From Chloroflexota bacterium (lineage in GTDB: Bacteria > Chloroflexota > Limnocylindria > P2-11E), in contig DAIDAP010000001.1 in NCBI GenBank assembly GCA_027310565.1, forward strand, positions 62,001 to 126,000: a DNA stretch of 64,000 nucleotides, in the 5' to 3' direction. The translations under genes and the position numbers were made by a program. This document shows positions 32,571 through 40,326 of the stretch, in pieces. Every line of letters starts with the position of its first letter. Position 1 is the stretch's first letter. The notes below the pieces were generated by a model, which saw only the letters and a list, made by a program, of their open reading frames with translations, ran no database searches and had not been told where the DNA came from.

Positions 32571-32726
32571 ATGAGGCTGACGCGCAATCTTGGGATGCTC
32601 GTGCTCGCGATCTACCTGATCCTGGTCGGCATCGCGGGGCTCGGGGTCGTGGCGGTGTCGGGGCTGGGGACCATCACGGCCCTGGCGGCCGTCGCGGCGG
32701 GCGTCCTGATCCTCGTCGGTCGGTGA
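32571..32726 (+). CDS. Small two-helix membrane protein (51 aa)
   Basis: ATG 32571 has AAGGAGG with a 6-nt spacer, the best Shine-Dalgarno in the window. The product starts MRLTRNLGMLVLAIYLILVG and consists of two hydrophobic helices joined by SGLG, ending VLILVGR. I recall short proteins of this pattern as conserved hypotheticals in Chloroflexota. Function unknown. Confidence 0.65.
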   Translation: MRLTRNLGMLVLAIYLILVGIAGLGVVAVSGLGTITALAAVAAGVLILVGR

Positions 32727-32736
32727 CCGCGCGCGG

Positions 32737-32742
32737 TACAGT
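32737..32742 (+). promoter_or_regulatory. -10 element TACAGT
   Basis: TACAGT is 7 nt before ATG 32750; leaderless start of the next gene. Confidence 0.5.
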
Positions 32743-32749
32743 CGCGCGC

Positions 32750-33052
32750 ATGCTCGCCGTGGTGGTCTCGCTCCAGGTGCGACCGGAGGGCCGCGAAGCC
32801 GTGCTCGAGGCGATCCGTGCCCAGGCGGCGGCGTCGCTCGAGCGCGAGCCGGGCTGCGTGCGCTTCGACGTCACCGTGGACACGCACGACCCGGACCATC
32901 TCGTGCTCTTCGAGGTGTATGCCGACGAGGAGGCGATGGCCGCGCACCGCACGACGCCGCACTTCGCGCGCTGGCGTACCGTGTCCGACGCGCACGTGGC
33001 GCGGCGCGACAGCACCGTCGCGACGATCGTCGCGGGCAGCGACGCCGGTTAG
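32750..33052 (+). CDS. Antibiotic biosynthesis monooxygenase (ABM) domain protein
   Basis: 100 aa. VVVSLQVRPEGREAVLEAIRAQAAASLEREPGCVRFDVTVDTHDPDHLVLFEVYADEEAMAAHRTTPHF is the ABM/YgiN ferredoxin-like fold with its conserved ExGCxxFDV and FEVYxDxxAxxAHxxTPHF. Such dimers act as quinol or small-molecule oxygenases. Substrate unknown. Confidence 0.85.
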   Translation: MLAVVVSLQVRPEGREAVLEAIRAQAAASLEREPGCVRFDVTVDTHDPDHLVLFEVYADEEAMAAHRTTPHFARWRTVSDAHVARRDSTVATIVAGSDAG

Positions 33053-33078
33053 GGCCTCCGCACCGGACGACGACGCCG

Positions 33079-33849
33079 ATGCGCCCGCACGTCGCCTGGA
33101 TCCACGTCGCGCCGATCAAGGCGCTCGCCGTCCACGACGTCGGGCGCGTCGAGCTCACGCGGAACGGCGTCGAGGAAGACCGGCGCTTCTGCGTCGTCGA
33201 CGAGCAGGATCGCATGCTGAACGCCAAGCGCGTCCCGGCGTTTGTGGGCGTGCGGCCGCGCCTGGAGGACGGCACGCTCGCGCTGCGCCTTGCGGACGGC
33301 ACCGTGGTGTCCGGCCACGTCGAGCTCGCCGAGGCGCTGACGGTCTCGATGTACCGGCGGCGGCCCACCGCGCGCGTCGTCGCGGGCCCGTTCGCCGGCG
33401 CGCTCTCCGCGCTCGCCGGCCGGCCGGTCCGCCTGGTGCGCTTCGACCGGCCCGGCCAGGGCGTCGACCGCGGCGAGGACGCGGGGGCGACGCTGCTCTC
33501 CGCGGCCGCGCTCGACGCCCTCGCCGAGGCGGCGCGGGCGGGAGCGGCCGTGGATCCGCGGCGGTTCCGCATGCTGTTCGGCGTCGGGGGCGTGCCCGCG
33601 CACGAGGAGGACCGCTGGATCGGCCGCCGCGTGCGCATCGGCGGAGCGACGGTGGTGCCGATGGGCAACGTGGGCCGCTGCGCGGTGACGACCCTCGATC
33701 CGGACCGCGGCGTCCCCGACCTCGACACGCTCGGGGCTCTCGCCCGCTACCGCGGCGCGCTTTCGACGACGGAGCCGCTGGCCTTCGGGGTGTGGGCGCG
33801 CGTCGCCGAGCCGGGCGCGGTCAGCGTCGGCGACGCCGTCGCCGTCTAG
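33079..33849 (+). CDS. MOSC-domain protein
   Basis: 256 aa. The N-terminal MOSC beta barrel begins VAWIHVAPIKALAVHDVGRVELTRNGVEEDRRFCVVDE; the MOSC core contains RRFRMLFGVGG and the conserved Cys in MGNVGRCAVTTLDPDRG, which binds molybdenum cofactor in mARC/YcbX-type reductases. May reduce N-hydroxylated compounds or carry sulfur; no partner reductase is nearby. Confidence 0.85.
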   Translation: MRPHVAWIHVAPIKALAVHDVGRVELTRNGVEEDRRFCVVDEQDRMLNAKRVPAFVGVRPRLEDGTLALRLADGTVVSGHVELAEALTVSMYRRRPTARVVAGPFAGALSALAGRPVRLVRFDRPGQGVDRGEDAGATLLSAAALDALAEAARAGAAVDPRRFRMLFGVGGVPAHEEDRWIGRRVRIGGATVVPMGNVGRCAVTTLDPDRGVPDLDTLGALARYRGALSTTEPLAFGVWARVAEPGAVSVGDAVAV

Positions 33850-33894
33850 AAAAGCGCAACCGTCGCGTCACTGTCCCGTCACCGTTCCGTCCGC

Positions 33895-33901
33895 TACACA
33901 T
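33895..33901 (+). promoter_or_regulatory. -10 element TACACAT before the gltB leader peptide
   Basis: TACACA (33895-33900, then T) lies 7 nt upstream of GTG 33908. Transcription would start at or next to that GTG. Confidence 0.5.
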
Positions 33902-33907
33902 CACCTC

Positions 33908-33964
33908 GTGGGCACGCGCATTTCGGCAGCGGCAGCGGTCGCCACCGGGGGTGGCGGGGGCTAG
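33908..33964 (+). CDS. Leader peptide of the glutamate synthase gene (18 aa)
   Basis: GTG 33908 reads MGTRISAAAAVATGGGGG and stops at TAG 33962. The Ala codons (GCA, GCG, GCA, GCG, GCC) and Gly codons (GGG, GGT, GGC, GGG, GGC) vary, so residues rather than bases seem to be kept. A terminator follows 30 nt later and gltB 73 nt later. Gly-coding GGGGGCT (33956-33962) can pair with AGCCTCC (33997-34003) of the terminator. This is the build of a ribosome-controlled attenuator. Confidence 0.5.
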   Translation: MGTRISAAAAVATGGGGG

Positions 33965-33994
33965 TCGCATCCGAGAGGGCGCACGAAACGCGAC

Positions 33995-34023
33995 GAAGCC
34001 TCCCCGCACAGGGAGGCTTCTTT
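33995..34023 (+). terminator. Intrinsic terminator in the gltB leader (attenuator)
   Basis: GAAGCCTCCC (33995-34004) pairs over 10 bp with GGGAGGCTTC (34011-34020), 6-nt loop, followed by TTTCATT. It ends 17 nt before the gltB ATG, so it can only serve to control gltB. Confidence 0.75.
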
Positions 34024-34037
34024 CATTGGGGGAACGG

Positions 34038-37000
34038 ATGAGCGACGAACACGACGCATGCGGGCTGGTCGCGGTGGCGCGCAAGGACGGCCGCGCCACC
34101 GGCGACGTCGCGGCCGAGGCGATCCGCGGGCTCGCCGCGCTCGCGCACCGCTCCGGGTGCGTCGACGGCGAGGGTGACGGGGCCGGCCTGCTCACCGACA
34201 TCCCGCGGGCGCTCTGGGCCGTGCGGCTCGCCGCGGCGGGTCACGACGGCGCGCACGCGCGGAGCGACCGCTTCGCCGTGGCGCACGTCTTCGTCCCCGC
34301 GGCGGCGGACGAGGGCGAGGAGGCGGCGATCCGGCGCATCCTCGCGCGGCACCGGGTCACGCTCCTGCTCGAGCGCGCCGGCGCGGTCGCGAGCGAGGCG
34401 CTCGGGCCGCGCGGGCGCCTCGAGGAGCCGCGCTTCGTGCAGCTCGCGCTCCTCGCGCCGCGCCGCGGCGCGGCGGGGTCGCGCGCGCTCCACGAGGCCT
34501 GGGTGGAGATCGAGCGGCTCACCGCCTCGACGGTCGCGAGCCTCTCGCGCCACAGCGTCGTGTACAAGCTGCGCGGCTCGCCCGGGCAGCTCGTCCCGTA
34601 CTTCGCCGACCTCGCCGACCCGCGCTTCGCGACCTCCATGGCGTTCGGTCACGACCGCTACGCGACGAACACGAGCACGAGCTTCGAGCGCGTGCAGCCC
34701 TTCCCGGTGTTCGCGCACAACGGCGAGATCGACACCATCGGCCGGCTGCGCGAGGAGGCGCGCGCGCTGCGGATCGCCCTCTCGCGCGACGGCAGCGACT
34801 CGCAGGACGTCGACGCGGTCATCCGCGGCATGGTGCTGCGGCTGCGCCTCACGCCGATCGAGGCGATCGAGCTCGTCTTCCCGCCGATCGTGAACGAGCT
34901 GCGCCGGATGCCGCCGCGCCTCCAGGACCTCTACGCGCAGGCGCGTGCCGCGTTCGGCCCGTTCGCCCAGGGCCCCGCGGCGTTCCTCGCGCGCGTGGGC
35001 GACACCTGCGTGTTCGGCGTGGACGCGCTCGGGCTGCGTCCGCTGTGGCACGTCGAGACCGGCGAGGCGCACGTCTTCGCGAGCGAGCGCGGCTTCGTCC
35101 CGCTCGAGCGCTACGTGCGCGATCCGTACCCGCTCGGCCCCGGCGAGCGCGTCGCGCTCCGCCGTGACGGCCGCGGCTGGCGCTTCCTCGACCAGAGCGC
35201 AGTCCGCGAGCGCTTCGCCGCCGACCGCGAGGCGCGCGGCCTCGTCGGCGACGGGGCGCGCGCGCGGCTCGAGTGCGGGGGGCCGACGACGCCGGTCGAG
35301 CGCACGCAGCGCGCGTCACGCGGCGGGCCGGCGCGGCGCTGGGAGGTCGGCGTTCCCCCCGACGAGCTCGAGGACGTCGCGCGGCGCCGCGAGCAGCAGT
35401 TCGCCGCGCTCGGCTTCGAGCCCGACGACCTGCGCATGGCGCAGCACATGGCGCGGACGGCGGCCGAGCCGATCGGCTCGCTCGGCTGGGACGGTCCGCT
35501 CGCCGCTCTGGGCGCCGCCGACGCGATGCTCGCGGACCACCTGCACGAGACCGTCGCCGTCGTCACGAACCCGGCCATCGACCGCGAGCGCGAGATCGAG
35601 CACTTCTCCACGCGGGTCGTGCTCGGCCCGCGGCCGAACCTGCGCACCCGCCGCGCGAACAGCGAGGCGTGGCGCGAGCTGCGGCTGCCGCTCCTCCTCG
35701 GCGGCCACGGGGTCGAGACCGGCCTCGGCGTCGACGACGAGCGCCTCGCCGCGCGCGCGCTCGGGACGTGGCTCATCGAGGACCTCATCGAGCGCTGCGC
35801 GAGCGAGGCGGGCCGGGCGCCGGTGATCCTCGAGGCCGACCGCGACTGGGAGGAGCATCCGACCGACGCGCTCGCGCGCCTCGGCGCCGCGGCGTGCCGC
35901 GGCGTGCGCGCCGGCGCGACGCTCGTCCTCGTCCAGGACCGCCACGTGATCGACGAGGGCCGCGCGTGGCTCGACCCGCTCCTGGTCGTGGCCGCCGCGC
36001 AGCGCGCGCTCGTCGCGCAGCCGCACCACAACGGGTCGCTGCGGCGCGCGTGCGGGCTCGTCCTGTCGGCCGGGAGCCTGCGCAACCTGCACGACGTCAT
36101 GGTGGCGCTCGCGCTCGGCGCCGACGCGGTGAACCCGTACCTGCTCACCGAGTACGCGCGCTCGTTCGACGATCCCGACGCGCTGCCCAACCTCGTCGAG
36201 GCGCTCCGCAAGGGGATGGAGAAGGTCATCTCCACGCTCGGCATGCACGAGCTGCGCGGCTACGGCCGGCAGCTCTCCGCGATCGGCGTCGCCCCGGACG
36301 TCGCGCGCCTGCTCGGGATCCGCGCGTTCGCGGGCGCCGAGGACCGCGGGCTCACCTGGGAGCGCATCGGCGAGGCCGGCCTCGAGCGCGCGATGCGCCT
36401 GCGCTCGCGCACCGTCGCGCGCGTCGAGCCGCCCTTCCGGGTGTACCCGCGGGTGTGGAAGAGCGCGCTCGCGGTCGCCAGGGGCGAGGCGCCGTACGCC
36501 GCGTACGCAGAGAAGCTCGGCGAGATCGAACGGGAGCACCCCGTGTCGCTGCGGCACCCGCTCGACCTCACCGTCCCGACCGACGGCGAGCCCGAGCGGC
36601 GCGCGCGGACCCGCGCCGGCGAGCACGCCGCCCCCTTCTACATCTCGTCGATGTCGTTCGGCTCGCAGGGCGAGACCGCGTACCGCGCGTACGCCGAGGC
36701 GATGGCGCGCATGGACCTGCTCTGCGTGAACGGCGAGGGCGGCGAGCTGCCCGACCTCATCGGCAGGTACCCGCGCAACCGCGGCCAGCAGATCGCGTCG
36801 GGCCGCTTCGGCGTGTCGGCGCTGCTCGCGAACTCGTCGGACTACCTCGAGATCAAGATCGGCCAGGGCGCCAAGCCCGGCGAGGGCGGGCACCTGCCCG
36901 GGCGGAAGGTCTCGGCGAAGGTGGCGCTCGCGCGCAACGCGGCGCCGGGCGTCGACCTCATCTCGCCCTCGAACAACCACGACATCTACTCCATCGAGGA

Positions 37001-38489
37001 CCTCGCCCAGGTGGTCCACGAGCTCAAGACGGTGAACCCGCGCGCGCGCGTCGCGGTGAAGGTGCCGGTCGTCCCGGACATCGGGATCATCGCCGTCGGC
37101 ATCGCGAAGTCCGGCGCGGACATCGTCACGCTCTCGGGCTACGACGGCGGGACCGGCGCCGCGCGCCAGCACGCGCTGCGCCGGGCGGGCCTGCCGGTGG
37201 AGATCGGCGTGACCGAGGCGCATCGCGCGCTCGTCGCCGCGGGCCTGCGCGACGAGGTGGAGATCTGGTGCGACGGCGGGCTCCGGAGCGCGCTCGACGT
37301 CGTGAAGATGCTGTGCCTCGGCGCCGACCGCACGGGGTTCGGGACGCTCGCGATGGTCGCGATCGGCTGCACGATCTGCCGCGGCTGCCAGCTCGACACC
37401 TGCCACGTGGGCATCGCGACGCAGATCGAGTCGGCGGTCGAGGCGGGCGAGCGCGGCCTCCGGCGCTTCGAGCCGCAGGAGCTCGAGCGCGCCGTGGAGC
37501 AGCTCTGCCGCTTCTTCGGCGCGATGCGGGACGAGCTCGCGCGCATCGCCGGGCACCTCGGCGTCGAGTCGACCGAGGAGCTCGTCGGGCGCACCGATCT
37601 GCTGGTGCAGGCGCGCGGGCTGGACCGCGTGGACCTCTCCGCGATGCTCGCGCCGGCCGGCCCGGCGCGGCGCGGCGGGCGCGGGGTGCGCCTCGTCGTC
37701 GCCCCGCACGCGCCCTCGGCGGCCGCCGGCGAGGCGCCGCGTCTGGCCAGCGAACACCGCTTCGTCGCGACGGCGCCGGCCGGGCAGCTCGCGCGCCAGC
37801 GCATCGCGGGCGCGGTCGTGACCGCGTACGAGGCGGCGTTCGGACACGGCTCGGTCGCCGGGAACGGGCTCGGCGCGTACGCGACCGAGGGCGTGAGCCT
37901 GGTGGTCCACGGCGGCGGGCAGGACGGCGCGGCGAAGACGGCGCTCGGCGGGAGCATCACCGTGCTGAAGGCGCGCAACGCCGCGGGCGCGTGGGTCGAC
38001 GGGTCGGTGGGGAAGTGCTTCGCCTACGGGGCGCAGCGCGGCCGCTTCATCGTGCAGGGCGGCGCGGACGCGCGCGCCGGCATCCGCCTCTCGGGCGCCG
38101 ACGTGGTGTTCGGCGGCGACCTGCGCGGCTTCGCGTTCGAGTACATGACCGGCGGCCGCGCGCTCGTGCTCGGCGATCCCGGCCGCTGGATCTGCTCGGG
38201 CATGAGCGGCGGCGTGGTCTTCCTGCGGCACGACCCGGCGCGCGGCCTCGACGAGGCCGGCCTGCGCGACCGCCTCGCGAAGGGCGCGAAGGTCACGCTG
38301 CGCGTGCCGGGCGAGGACGAGGCGGCGATCCTGCGCGAGCTGCTCGTCGCCTACCGCGACGCGCTCGCGCGCGGCGACCAGCCGGACGCCGCGGCGGCGG
38401 TGAGCGCGCTGGCCGCCGATCCCGCGGCGCACTTCCGCGTCGTCCGGCCGGGCGCCGAGGTGGTGGAGCAGACGATCTCGACCGAATAG
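34038..38489 (+). CDS. gltB: Glutamate synthase, large subunit type
   Basis: 1483 aa from ATG 34038 with GGGGGAACGG upstream. The N-terminal amidotransferase nucleophile is Cys8 in HDACGLVAVA (a seven-residue propeptide would be removed), with FGHDRYATNTSTSFERVQPFPVFAHNGEI. Then the central domain (about 440-770), the FMN synthase domain (FYISSMSFGSQG, NGEGGELPDLIGRYP, IKIGQGAKPGEGGHLPG, ISPSNNHDIYSIEDLAQ, LSGYDGGTGAA) and the 3Fe-4S motif CTICRGCQLDTC (C-x5-C-x4-C). The GXGXG domain closes it. It makes two Glu from Gln and 2-oxoglutarate. No small subunit (GltD) is in the window, so it may take electrons from ferredoxin. Confidence 0.9.
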   Translation: MSDEHDACGLVAVARKDGRATGDVAAEAIRGLAALAHRSGCVDGEGDGAGLLTDIPRALWAVRLAAAGHDGAHARSDRFAVAHVFVPAAADEGEEAAIRRILARHRVTLLLERAGAVASEALGPRGRLEEPRFVQLALLAPRRGAAGSRALHEAWVEIERLTASTVASLSRHSVVYKLRGSPGQLVPYFADLADPRFATSMAFGHDRYATNTSTSFERVQPFPVFAHNGEIDTIGRLREEARALRIALSRDGSDSQDVDAVIRGMVLRLRLTPIEAIELVFPPIVNELRRMPPRLQDLYAQARAAFGPFAQGPAAFLARVGDTCVFGVDALGLRPLWHVETGEAHVFASERGFVPLERYVRDPYPLGPGERVALRRDGRGWRFLDQSAVRERFAADREARGLVGDGARARLECGGPTTPVERTQRASRGGPARRWEVGVPPDELEDVARRREQQFAALGFEPDDLRMAQHMARTAAEPIGSLGWDGPLAALGAADAMLADHLHETVAVVTNPAIDREREIEHFSTRVVLGPRPNLRTRRANSEAWRELRLPLLLGGHGVETGLGVDDERLAARALGTWLIEDLIERCASEAGRAPVILEADRDWEEHPTDALARLGAAACRGVRAGATLVLVQDRHVIDEGRAWLDPLLVVAAAQRALVAQPHHNGSLRRACGLVLSAGSLRNLHDVMVALALGADAVNPYLLTEYARSFDDPDALPNLVEALRKGMEKVISTLGMHELRGYGRQLSAIGVAPDVARLLGIRAFAGAEDRGLTWERIGEAGLERAMRLRSRTVARVEPPFRVYPRVWKSALAVARGEAPYAAYAEKLGEIEREHPVSLRHPLDLTVPTDGEPERRARTRAGEHAAPFYISSMSFGSQGETAYRAYAEAMARMDLLCVNGEGGELPDLIGRYPRNRGQQIASGRFGVSALLANSSDYLEIKIGQGAKPGEGGHLPGRKVSAKVALARNAAPGVDLISPSNNHDIYSIEDLAQVVHELKTVNPRARVAVKVPVVPDIGIIAVGIAKSGADIVTLSGYDGGTGAARQHALRRAGLPVEIGVTEAHRALVAAGLRDEVEIWCDGGLRSALDVVKMLCLGADRTGFGTLAMVAIGCTICRGCQLDTCHVGIATQIESAVEAGERGLRRFEPQELERAVEQLCRFFGAMRDELARIAGHLGVESTEELVGRTDLLVQARGLDRVDLSAMLAPAGPARRGGRGVRLVVAPHAPSAAAGEAPRLASEHRFVATAPAGQLARQRIAGAVVTAYEAAFGHGSVAGNGLGAYATEGVSLVVHGGGQDGAAKTALGGSITVLKARNAAGAWVDGSVGKCFAYGAQRGRFIVQGGADARAGIRLSGADVVFGGDLRGFAFEYMTGGRALVLGDPGRWICSGMSGGVVFLRHDPARGLDEAGLRDRLAKGAKVTLRVPGEDEAAILRELLVAYRDALARGDQPDAAAAVSALAADPAAHFRVVRPGAEVVEQTISTE

Positions 38490-38519
38490 CGGCGAGCGCG
38501 CTGCGCGTTCCTGGTGGTG

Positions 38520-38526
38520 TATACAT
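38520..38526 (+). promoter_or_regulatory. -10-like element TATACAT
   Basis: TATACA(T) downstream of gltB, 26 nt before the small ORF at 38553. Good -10 match; no clear -35. Confidence 0.4.
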
Positions 38527-38552
38527 ACGCCATTCGGTCGAGTCTGCGGATC

Positions 38553-38609
38553 GTGAAGCACCTCAAGCAGCTCTTCCCCGGACCGAGCGCGCCGTATCGG
38601 TACGCGTGA
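38553..38609 (+). CDS. Eighteen-codon ORF (MKHLKQLFPGPSAPYRYA) overlapping the EamA start
   Basis: GTG 38553 to TGA 38607-38609; its stop lies in the GTGA carrying GTG 38606 of the next gene. The gene behind it has no Shine-Dalgarno of its own. A coupling mini-ORF or a short leader peptide. Confidence 0.35.
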   Translation: MKHLKQLFPGPSAPYRYA

Positions 38610-39466
38610 CGACCGTCGCGGTCGCGCTCGTCCTCGGCTCCGCGTTCATCCACGCGACCTGGAACCTGCTCGCGAAGCGGGTCGAGGGCGGCACCGCGTT
38701 CCTCTGGCCCGTGTACGTCGTGAGCGCCGTGCTCTACGCGCCGCTCGCGCTCGCGGTCGTGCTCGTCGCACGGCCGGTGATCGGAGCCGCCCAGCTCCTC
38801 TTCATCGCCGGCACGGTCGTGCTGCACCTGGGCTACTTCGCCTTCCTCACCGCGGGGTATCGCGCCGGCGATCTCTCGCTGGTGTACCCGGTCTCGCGGG
38901 CCACCGGGCCGCTGCTCTCGACGGCGGGCGCGATCGCGCTCTTCGCCGAGCGTCCGACGCCGCTCGCGCTCGCCGGGGGGCTCCTCATCGTCGTCGGCGC
39001 GGTCGTGCTCACCGGCGACCCGCGCGCGCTCCACGCCGCGGGCGCATCGCGGGCGCTCGCGTACGCGCTCCTCACCGGAGGCACCATCGCGCTCTACACG
39101 CTGTGGGACAAGCAGGCCGTCTCGACCCTCGCGATCCCTCCGCTCCTCTACGACTGGGCGCGCAACGTCGGTCTCGCGGTGGTCGTCGCGCCGGCGGCGC
39201 TGCGGCAGCGCGCCGCGGTCGCTCGGCACCTGCGGACGGATCGTCGCGAAGTGCTCGGCGTCGCCATCCTCAGCCCGCTCGCGTACATCCTCGTGCTCAC
39301 CGCGCTGTCGGTGAGCCCGGTCTCCTACGTCGCGCCGCTGCGCGAGTCCGGGATCCTCGTCGGCGCGCTCCTGGGGACGCGGCTGCTCGCCGAGGAGGGC
39401 GGCCGCCGCCGCGTCGCCGCGGCCGCGGCGATGGCGCTCGGGATCCTCGCGCTCGCGTTCGGCTGA
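38606..39466 (+). CDS. EamA-family transporter (ten-helix type)
   Basis: 286 aa. Two EamA halves: ALVLGSAFIHATWNLLAKR ... GDLSLVYPVSRATGPLLSTAGAI and YALLTGGTIALYTLWDKQAV ... VSPVSYVAPLRESGILVGALLGTRLLAEE. About ten membrane helices. Exports or exchanges small metabolites, substrate unknown. GTG start follows from the overlap with the mini-ORF and from the N-terminal helix. Confidence 0.83.
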   Translation: MTTVAVALVLGSAFIHATWNLLAKRVEGGTAFLWPVYVVSAVLYAPLALAVVLVARPVIGAAQLLFIAGTVVLHLGYFAFLTAGYRAGDLSLVYPVSRATGPLLSTAGAIALFAERPTPLALAGGLLIVVGAVVLTGDPRALHAAGASRALAYALLTGGTIALYTLWDKQAVSTLAIPPLLYDWARNVGLAVVVAPAALRQRAAVARHLRTDRREVLGVAILSPLAYILVLTALSVSPVSYVAPLRESGILVGALLGTRLLAEEGGRRRVAAAAAMALGILALAFG

Positions 39467-39654
39467 GGGAACCGGCCGGTGGGCGAGCCGTCCTCGGCGC
39501 CGCCCGCGCCCGACACGGGCGATCTCGTCACGCTGCGCGGAGTCCGATCGACCTGAGCCGCGAGCTCTTGCGGGTTCGCTGCCGCCGCACGCCCTCGCAC
39601 TCGTGCTGGAGTGGTCTGCCGCACGTCACGACGAGCCGCTCGCCAACCGGCGGC

Positions 39655-39660
39655 TATGCT
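39655..39660 (+). promoter_or_regulatory. -10 element TATGCT
   Basis: TATGCT is 7 nt before GTG 39668. The ATG at 39656 is part of this -10 and is not the start. Confidence 0.5.
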
Positions 39661-39667
39661 CGCCGCT

Positions 39668-40141
39668 GTGTCCCCATGGCCTGACGACTGGGATGAGCGC
39701 AAGCGGGGGAAGGACTGCGCGATGTGCGCGCGGGGGCGCGTCGAGGACGACGGGTTCGGTCTGCGCGTCTTCGCCGGGACGTGCTCCGACGCCTACCTGC
39801 AGCGCGCGGATGTCGGGCAGCGCGGCTACACGATCGTGATCTGGCGGGGAAGGCACGTGGCCGAGCCGACCGAGCTCACGGATGACGAGGCATCGGCGTA
39901 CTTCTCCGAGATGCTGAGTGTCGGTCGCGCCATCGAGGCCCTTTACCGGCCCATCAAGCTGAACTTCGAGCTGCTCGGGAACAGCCTTCCGCACCTGCAC
40001 GCGCACGTCGTGCCACGCTATCGCGACGATGGCGCGCCGGGGATGCCGCCGCGCTTCATGAGGCAGACGGCAGAGCACGCGACGCGCCCGGAGGCCGAGG
40101 TCGCGAATGAGGCGGAGCGGCTGCGACGGCTGCTCGCGTAG
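39668..40141 (+). CDS. HIT-family hydrolase
   Basis: 157 aa from GTG 39668. CAMCARG (possible zinc pair), GYTIVIWRGRHVAEPTEL, KLNFELLGNSLPHLHAHVVPRY with the H-x-H-x-H triad. HIT proteins hydrolyse nucleotide phosphoramidates or Ap4A-like compounds. Lies just before the convergent tRNA gene. Confidence 0.87.
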   Translation: MSPWPDDWDERKRGKDCAMCARGRVEDDGFGLRVFAGTCSDAYLQRADVGQRGYTIVIWRGRHVAEPTELTDDEASAYFSEMLSVGRAIEALYRPIKLNFELLGNSLPHLHAHVVPRYRDDGAPGMPPRFMRQTAEHATRPEAEVANEAERLRRLLA

Positions 40142-40171
40142 CCGCCGAGGCGGTCCGCCACGCGGCGCCGG

Positions 40172-40245
40172 TCGGGGTGGGCGGATTCGAACCGCCGACC
40201 GCGTGCGCCCAAGGCACGTGCGCTACCAGGCTGCGCTACACCCCG
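40172..40245 (-). tRNA. tRNA-Pro (anticodon TGG)
   Basis: On the minus strand: acceptor CGGGGTG/CACCCCG, D-arm with TGGTAGCGC, anticodon stem CGTGC/GCACG with loop CTTGGGC (anticodon TGG), T-arm GGCGG-TTCGAAT-CCGCC, discriminator A. The CCA end is not encoded. 74 nt, no intron. Confidence 0.95.
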
Positions 40246-40326
40246 TCAGACCTCATTTTCGCACGCCCTCTCTGACTCCCGTACGCTCGTTCGAGACCGA
40301 GAGGAAGCGCGCCGGGAGGGTCGCCC

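Noticed and set aside
33850-34037. gltB leader considered as a metabolite riboswitch or T-box
   Set aside because: No T-box core or specifier loop and no known aptamer motif; leader ORF plus terminator explains it better.
39480-39556. Possible 25-codon ORF after the EamA gene
   Set aside because: No Shine-Dalgarno, no -10, no overlap with a neighbour; nothing to support it.
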